Shown here: one piece after another, positions 54,201 through 63,200 of the stretch
Layout of the letters: every line of letters starts with the position of its first letter
How positions within the stretch are numbered: the stretch's first letter is position 1
From: Dama dama
Taxonomy: Eukaryota > Chordata > Mammalia > Artiodactyla > Cervidae
Length of the DNA stretch: 64,000 bases
NCBI RefSeq assembly: GCF_033118175.1
Contig: NC_083685.1
Span: forward strand, 116,096,501-116,160,500
Direction of reading: 5' to 3'
The notes under the pieces: model-generated
What the model was told of the DNA's origin: nothing
Seen by the model: only the letters and a program-made list of their open reading frames with translations
Database searches by the model: none
Program-made: the position numbers and the translations under genes

Positions 54201-57200
54201 TTATTCTTGATGAATCTGACTAATGATATATCAACTTGTTGTTTTTCAATGAATTAGCTCTTAGTTTCAGGGGCCAGAACCCCTCACGGCTTGGGGAGAA
54301 CCTCTACAATTGTATTCATCATCCAGTTGTGGATCTTCCATTCAGGAGTATGAATCTTAACTTTACTACATCTCTACCCCTCCTACCCATCTTATTGTGA
54401 GTTCCTTCTTTATATCTGTAATTGTAGAACATCTTTTCTGCTAATCTTCCAATATTTCTCATTAATAGTTGCTCCACAATGACTCACAGACTTAGAGAAC
54501 AAATTTATGGTTACCAGAGGGGAAGGGTGGAAAGGTAGGGTTAGTTAGGAAATGTGGGATTGACATGTACACAATGCTATGTTTAAAATGATAGCCAACA
54601 AGGACCTACTGTGTAGCACAAGGCACTCTGCTCAGTATTATGTAACAACTTAAATGGGGAAAAATTTTGAAAAAGAATAGAAACATGTGTATGTATAACT
54701 GAGTCACTTTGCTCTACACCTGAACCATACTCCAATATGAAATTTAAAGTTAAAAAAAATACCTGCTCCATAAATAGTTGTAATTTTAGTGTGCCCATGG
54801 AAGGAGGTGAGCTCAGGGTCTTCGTACTCCACTTGATCACTCCCGCTAGTAGTGAGATTTTTTTAACCCTGTGAACTGTCCAAAAATATTTTATTTATTG
54901 TCTCAAATCTTGCATATACTAATTACTCTGATCTTCTTCCCCAAATTGGGCTAAAGGAAAGCATCCTAATATTATTTACACTGTCAATTTCCTTTATATA
55001 TTTGATTCAATGAATCTTTGATCTTTATGGTAAAAGACATAATCATGATTCAAAGGAATTAGTTTTTTAATGTGGATCAGATCTTTTAAGTTTTAGTTTA
55101 AAAGAGAAAGTTTTAGTTTCATGAATACTTATGAGTCCATGGAAGGGCTTTAGAACATCCTCTAAATCTTAATGCACAGTTTATAAATAAGTACATGTGC
55201 ACTTTGTAGGAGTGTAAGATACATAGCCTTTCTCAGATTCTCAGAAGGTATATGTGTCAAAAAAAAACCCTTAAAAATAACTTCTCTGGAATCATTAAAT
55301 TTGCTTCACAGTCCTGTCTCTTTCTAATTAAGGAAATGTTGACATCAAAAACCTGGAAACTGTACTTGGCAACATGGGAATCAAGATCACTGATGAGGAA
55401 CTTAAAGATCTGACACAAAACCTGCCAGTCAGTGGTAAGTGTATTAGATACCATTGTCTTTTGAGCTTTGTACCTTTAACAGAGGAAGGAAAGAAATAAA
55501 GGAAATGTCATAGGAAAGATATCAAGATTGGAGGTGAGAAAGTTAAAGAAGATGGGAATATACTGTTCCAGGTACTGGTGGCATGGTCAATAGAAGAGTC
55601 TTTTGAACTCTGGAACAAGAAAGCTGGCCTCTACAAAATAACCCGTCTTTTCATTATCAAATATAAGATTTGATATTTTATTGGGTAGAAAGTCAAATTT
55701 ACATTTTTGAAGAAAGCATTAATTTTAATATTTATAATTTTTTCTAACCCATGTTCTTTGCTTATTTTGAATAAATGTTTATTGAATGACCATTTAAAAT
55801 GCTTAACAAAATGCCCAGTACACTTATTAAGTGCTATTGCTAGTTGTTATAATCAGAAGAGGGGAGAGTGTTCTTAAGTTATGTTAAATCATTTTATGAG
55901 ATTCATGTTATGGTTTCTGTCTTACAGTTGATAATAAAGTGTCCCTTAAAACCTTGAAGGATGAAGTAAAAGCTTTTACAGGTAGGAATTTATTATAAAT
56001 GGTTTATACTAAATCATGGTTTATGATAAAAAGTTAATAGTATTTCCCAATATATAATATGTGACTTATAAATTAGCATATTTTCAGTGTTCATTTTGAT
56101 AAAATATTTTCATCTACTGACCAACAGATTAAGCTAACATTATCTGGGTTTTATAAGTAAAACAAAATGACTATTTCTTCATTAGAAGTCTTATATTTGA
56201 TGGGTTTTTTTATTCAATAAAAGTATTTCATGAGTATTTATGCATCCAAAAACTAGATGGATAGAGTAAAAGCAGAGTGAAGCATTAAACATAATAAGTT
56301 CATTGCAAACAGCTAATCACATAGTTTTAACAAAATAAAGTAAAATAGGTCATACTCTGATGATTATGTATTTTATTGTACTAACCATCTCTTGGCCTAA
56401 TTGTAGATGATTGTACAACCAGATTTGCTTCTATACTATGTGGTGTTATTCTAAGTAAAGAGTAATCCCATTTATTAAGGGACAAAATCTATTTTTGATC
56501 TGACCTTTTTTAAATGACTAGTTTGTTTAAAAATTTTTTTATTTATCTATTCATTTATTTTCGACTGCGCTGGGTCTTCCTTGCTTTGCATGGGCTTTCT
56601 CTAGTTGCTGTGAGCGGAGGCTACTCTTCATTGAGGTGCACGAGTTTCTTATTGTGGTGACTGCTCTTGTTGCAGAGTACAGGCTCTAGGCGTGTGTGCT
56701 TCAGCAGTTGTGGCTCATGGGCTCTAGAGCACAGGCTCAGTAGTTGTGGCACACGGGCTTAGTTGCCCTGTAGCTTGTGGAATCTTCCCAGATCGGGAAT
56801 TGAACCCATGTCCCCTTCATTGGCATGTGGATTCTTACCCACTGTGCCACCAGGGAAGCTCTGATTTGACTTTTTATTAGGAAATCATTCATTCTGCAGC
56901 ACAAGTATACTTTTAGATGATTTGAAATAATTAGCTTGGCCCTTAACATTTTACCTATGAATATTCCATCTTTTCAAAGGAGAAAAAATTGATTCCAGTA
57001 ACCTACAAAATGTTCTAAAAGACATGGGAATTGAGCTTACAGATAAGGAGCTTGAGCAACTGATGAAAACACTGCCCATTGATGGTAAGCCACGAGAATG
57101 TACCGTGCCTCCCAGGGAACTTGATCTTATGGGTCAGCATGAGCAGCTCCTAATCGTTTAATAGTACAGTTTTGCCCCAAAATGCCATAAATCAATAGAA

Positions 57201-60200
57201 AGGCACTTTTGACTTGAGAATAAATTTCATCATTATCTCCTCAAACACAACTTGAGTCATCTCTAAGTGACTAATACTGTCCCTCAGGTCAGCATTAGGT
57301 TTGCAATATGAACAATGAAAAATAATAAAAAAGAAAGGAATAGAACATCAGTAGAATAAAGCAAAAATATTTTTATGTATTTTGTAGTATTGCAACTGTA
57401 GGAGAGTTAAGCTAATAAATGTCTCTAATACCAAGTAATAGATAAGTTTGCTACTGTGAAAGATATTTATATTCTTAAATGTCAATATTATGGCTATAAA
57501 ATAGACTAAATTTTAAAGCACATCATTAAAATGTAACTTTTTGTAATATACAATTTATAATTTTTCAGTGAATTTGTATGTCAATTTTCCAGAGATCTGA
57601 ATTGTACCTTTTCTTACAGCTCATGGAAAGGTATTTCAAAACAGATTGCTGAAGGATGTGAGGAGTAACAAAAGTAAGCAAACATGGTTAGGCTTGTGAA
57701 ATATCCTCCTCAAGTGTTAAATTCATATCAAGAAACTATAATACTTTATTTTGCTTCTTGTTTTGCTTCTTACATCTGTGTTTTTTCCTGGTAAAAACCT
57801 TTATCTTAGAAGGAAGTTCTCTGTTAGATTGCATTTTTCTAACTTTTTCTGAAAAAAAAATTTATATAAACAAATAAAAGAAAGATGAAAGAAAGAGATG
57901 AAGGAAAGGAAGGAGGGAGGGAGCAGAAGGAGTAGGAAGGAAGGCAAGAGGGAGAGAGGGAAAAGTTTTGCCGTTTATTCCAGATGTCACGACAAATAGA
58001 GAAAAGAATCTGAGAGTAAGCACTGAGGGGGAGAAATGCTACTCTCTAATGCTAATGCTAATCTCTACTTCTTTGTGAAGAGTACTGATTAGTGCTCTCT
58101 CATTATAGTTGCTTAACTCCTATCCCACCTAACATTTTCCTGAGCAGGTGTGCTTAAGGTTTGAGGAGAGAAGTACTAATCTCGCTTTAAACTCTCTAAA
58201 TTCTAACTCTGCTTGTAAAGAGCTGGAAAAATCAAATTGTAGTTTTGTTCTTTGCTTGAAAATATTAGCAGTTATACCAGGTTATGATGTCATTCTCTTT
58301 TATCAGTGTATATTCATGTAACAGTAATACCTGTTACTGTCTCAAAGAGATATCTGTCGTCTTGTGTTTATTGCGGCATTATTTACCATAACCATGACAT
58401 GGTATGATGGCTGAATGAATAAATAAAATGAAAATGTGGGGGTGTGTGTGTGTGTGTACACACAATGGAATATTATTCAGCCATTAAAATAGAAAGAAAC
58501 CCTACCATCTGCAACACTATAAATAGAGGGCATAAGTAAATAAGTCAGAGAGAAAAAGATGGACATTTTGTGATCTCACTTACACATGGTATCTTAAAAA
58601 ACTGAACTCATAGAAATAGAAAATTGGTAGTTTCCAGAGGTTTGGGGGTGGGGAGGGCAGTGGGTGAAGGTGATTAAAGGATACAAATTTCCAGTTGGAA
58701 GGTGAATAAGTTCTAGAGATGTAATGTACAGCACAATGACTGTTATTAACAATATTGTTAATACTGTACAGTATTTTTGAAAGTTAATAATGGTATAAAT
58801 CTTAACAAAAGTTCTTACCTCAAAATTATAACTATGAAAAATGTGAATGCATTAACTATCCTTATTTTGGTAATCACTTTGCAGTATATACATATGTCAA
58901 ATCATTATGCTGTACACCTTAAACTTGTACAATGATGTATGTCAAATATTAATATATCTCAATAAACCTGAATGGGCGGAACCAATAATATCTATTAGTT
59001 GAAAATAGTAAAATATTTATGAATTTTTAAAATATTTTAGAATCATTCCATTTTTCTTCCTTTGTCCCTTTCCTTTCATGTTTCCAAGGAGGAAAGGTTC
59101 ATGTAAGTAACCTGGATACTGCGTTAGAAGCCATGGAGGTCAATCTTACAGAAGAGGAACTTGATCACCTGAAGGATCTTCTAAGTGGTGAGCATTGTGG
59201 AAAACGTGTGATTTTAAATAGAGGTTGAGCTTGAGGATTAATTATGACTGTTTCAAAGGTTTGAATTATTTGCTACCCAAAAAACAAAAAACAAACCTTT
59301 GAATAGCTTTCAGGAGAACAACAACATGGCTCCATGTTTTTATCCAGTTAAAACCTGTAATCTATTTCTTTACACATTTTGGGCTGGGAATGGGTGCTAG
59401 TGAAAGAGAGAGGGGTTATTCTTCTCTGGTTTTATAAAATAAGATCTGCAATGTGTGTTTCTCACTGATCCTTATATTACTGACATCAATTCGTGCTTTA
59501 ACCCAATTTTTCCAGCCATTGATTCATGCATTCTTTTTGGTCACTGTAGCAAAAAATTATAAAATAATATGTATAGTGTTATTAATTTTCTAAAAAGATA
59601 TTTAGTATTCTTTTGTAAACTAAGGAAAAGTCTGGAAGAATATACAGAAAGCAGTTATTAATAGTGAGGTATGGTAATGACAGTGAGAAGTAAAAAGAGG
59701 GACTATTTATATGTTTGTGTATTTTTTTAATTTGTTTTGAAAGGTATGTTTAAATTTCTTTGACTCAATTTATTCTGTTTTATTTATTCTGTTTTTAATT
59801 TGAAATGAATGCAAATGATGTGTCAAGTGATAGGGCTTTGGCTGAGTTCTTATCCACCATTTAGTTTCAGGAGATTCACTAAACTGACCACTTACATAAT
59901 TCAGTTCAGTTCAGCTGCTCAGTCGTATCCCACTCTTTGCGCCAGGCCTCCCTGTCCATCACCAACTCCCGGAGTTTACCCAAACTCATGTCCATTGAGT
60001 CGGTGATGCCATCCAACCACCTCAATCCTCTGTCATCCCCTTCTCCCACCTTCAATCTTTCCTAGCATCAGGGTCTTTTCAAATGAGTCAGCTCTTCGCA
60101 TCAGGTGGCCCACAGCAAACATTCCTTACAGATTAGCACTAGTCTCCATCTGCCCACTGCATCAACACGTGGCAATACAAGGTATCAATCCTTACAAATA

Positions 60201-63200
60201 TTAGAAAAGATGTATAATTTCCAGAAATAAGTGAAAATAAAGCTGAAGGACTGCTTCAATCACACAGAGCCACTAACAAATGTGGACTTGGCAGAGTTAG
60301 ACCATTTCATAATTGAGGAAGAAAAATTTTACATGATTAATAATGATAGGCCATTTGAAATAGAATAATTTGGGTTTCAAAGTATTTAAAGGAACCCTTA
60401 AAAATCATTTTTCCAAAATTTATTTTTTATATGTCTTTTTTCAGAGTTTAAAGTAGTCCATATTGTTGTTGTTGCTGTTGTTGTTCAGTTGCTAAGTTGT
60501 GTCTGACTTTCTGCAACCCCATGAACTGCAGCATGACAGGCTTCCTTGTCCTTCACTATCTCCCTGAGTTTGTTGAAACTCAGTCCATTGAGTCAATGAT
60601 GCCATCCAACTATCTCATCCTCTGTCATCCCCTTCTCCCCTTGCCCTCAATCTTTCCCAGCATCAGTTGTTTTCCAATGAGTCAACTCTTCACATCAGGT
60701 GGCCAAAGTATTGGCGCTTCAGTTTCGGCATCAGTCCTTCCAAAGAATATTATTCAGGGTTGATTTCCTTTAGGATTGACTAGTTTCATCTCCTTGCTGT
60801 CCAAGAGGGACTCTCAAGAGTCTTCTCCAGCACCACAGTTTGAAAGCATGAATTTTGCGGTGCTCAGCCTTCTTTTATGGTCCAACTCTCACATCCGTAC
60901 ATGACTACTAGAAAAACCATAGCTTTAACTATGTGGAACTTTGTTGGCAAAGTGATGTCTCTGCTTTTTAATACACTGTCTAGGTTTGTCATAGCTTTTC
61001 TTCCAAGGAGCAAGTGTCTTGATTTCATGGCTGCAGTCACCATCTGCAGTGATTTTGGAGCCCAAGAAAGTGAAGGAAGCCATAGTGTGCAATAATCTCA
61101 TTTTCTCAGAAAATCACATCCCAACACATTTTTAAAAGTCAGCATTGATTCTATGGACTAGTTATAACCTGAATTTTCTTGAATATTAGGTAAAATAAAC
61201 TTATATTCATAATTCAAATGTTTATTTTTCAGTAATACCTTTTGTAGGTTATTTTTATTCATTGTTTACTGTTAAATCTTCATTTTAAGTGTATATATTT
61301 TCCTTGGTCATCTTATAGTAATAATAACTCTTAGATAAAAATATTTCCTATTCTATAGATTTTTTCCTGAGTCCTTATTATTGTTTTCCCCTGATTAAAC
61401 TATATTTTACAGCCTATAAGAAGGTTGATCTGAAAAAAGTGATGGATAGAATAGAAGATATTACAGGTGAGGAAGAAGTTACCAAATACATATGATTTTG
61501 ATTCTTTATATAATTTTGTATTTTTCCCTGTTACTTTCTATTTCTTTTTAAATTATGCTATTTTCTAGTAAAATGATTCTTAGACTTTGACTTTGGTTTA
61601 TTAATGTTTTAACAACAAAACATAGTGCCACATTTTGTTAGGTCCTATGATCTAATTTTTTCCAAATTAATCTAAAATATTTACTAAAAATACATGTTAA
61701 AGGAATAAAAATAGTTTCATCACTTTGCTGGTAATCCCCCAAATAGAAAATTATGAAAATCCATTACCATGTACTGTGTTCTTTTGTGTCTACTATTAAT
61801 AAAGTTAAAGAAATAAACACTTCAATTTTCTGCCATAACTGTAGCCAAACACGACTCACTCAACTTAATATTAAGTCATTGATTAGTTAGGGCTAATAAT
61901 TAAACAATAATAGATTTCATTATTATATAGAATAATTAAATAGTTCTTTAAAATCTCACATATTACCATTTCTATTTTTTTTTTTTTTTTTGAAGGAGAG
62001 GAAGTTGATGTCAATGACATGGAAACAGTTCTAGGAAATATGGGAATAGAGCTCACAGATAAAGAACTGTCAGGACTGGTGAATAATCTGCCAGTTGATA
62101 GTGAGTATTTCTAATAAACTGTAGTCATCTAGGGAATATTATTGTTAAACTGTGAAAATTTCTGAAATTACCTCTACCTCATTGCCTGTCAAAAATAATG
62201 TTTGAATCTGTGTTATGTAATCTTAAATGGTGCTGTTAGATCTTAAAATATTATCTGTGCCATTAAGTTTTAATTTGAGAATCAACAATTGCATCACCAT
62301 GACTCCTATCATCAGGATTCAATTATATCTTTTATTACTTTTGATTCTACCAACAAATCCAAAATTTAAGTGAGAATGAATAAGAAAAAGAAAAAGAAGG
62401 GAATGATCTAATAGGGGAAAATGAAAATGTCACAAAAGAAAAGGAAAAGATGTGTTTCACCATAGTAGAGTACCAGTATCCTCACTTTATGTAATTTCAT
62501 TATTTGTCAGTAAATCAGAAAATGTCTAAGTCAATTCACAAAATATGTCTTACTGAATTACTGGTTTCATACCGTCTAGGAAACTCCGCATTGTTCTTCT
62601 GTGATCTGAATAGTGCTTTCTCTTACAGAGGGAAAGGTCTATCGAAATAGGTTGCTGAATGGTATAAAGTTTCTTAAAGGTGAGTGAGAAACCATTTTAT
62701 TAAATGCACATCAATCTGAGATCATCATGTTTGGCATTTATACTGTTTCCTTGTGATTAAATGGTAAACCCTGCCACTCAACACTTGTATTATTTATTTT
62801 ATAGATCAACCTGTTCTTTAGGAGATCATTTCTTATGGTGTAACCTGGAAAGAATATCCATGCTCTCTTGGAATTCTCCAAATTTTGACATAGGAAGAAA
62901 TTATCAGAGCCCAAGTTGACAAAAGTAAAGGGAAAATTAGGACATCCTCAGTTAAATCAGCAGCAGAGACTAGTAATCTGACAATCAGACAAAACAAAAA
63001 AACACCAAAAACCTAGAAAGTCTCTGAGGAAGTGAAGGGACCATAAAACTGAAAGAGATGGACAGGAAGCAGGCCATGATGGAGATCAGATCTAAGCAAG
63101 ATTCCCACTCTTCCATCATTACATACCTCCTTCATGATATCTGTCAAATCCATAAACATTCCTACTACTATTAATATTTTTTATTTTAAATAATTTACTT

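Larger units (their letters stand above)
49735..54265 (-). mobile_element. Old antisense L1 with several nested SINEs
   Basis: The antisense 3'UTR ('actgagatataattgacata') leads into decayed ORF2 ('ccacagtggctgcacaaat', 'gagtggtcatccttgtcttg') up to about 54260. It holds SINEs at 49955-50383, 50547-50748 and 53110-53445 and microsatellites at 50874-50929 and 51205-51298. Confidence 0.8.
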
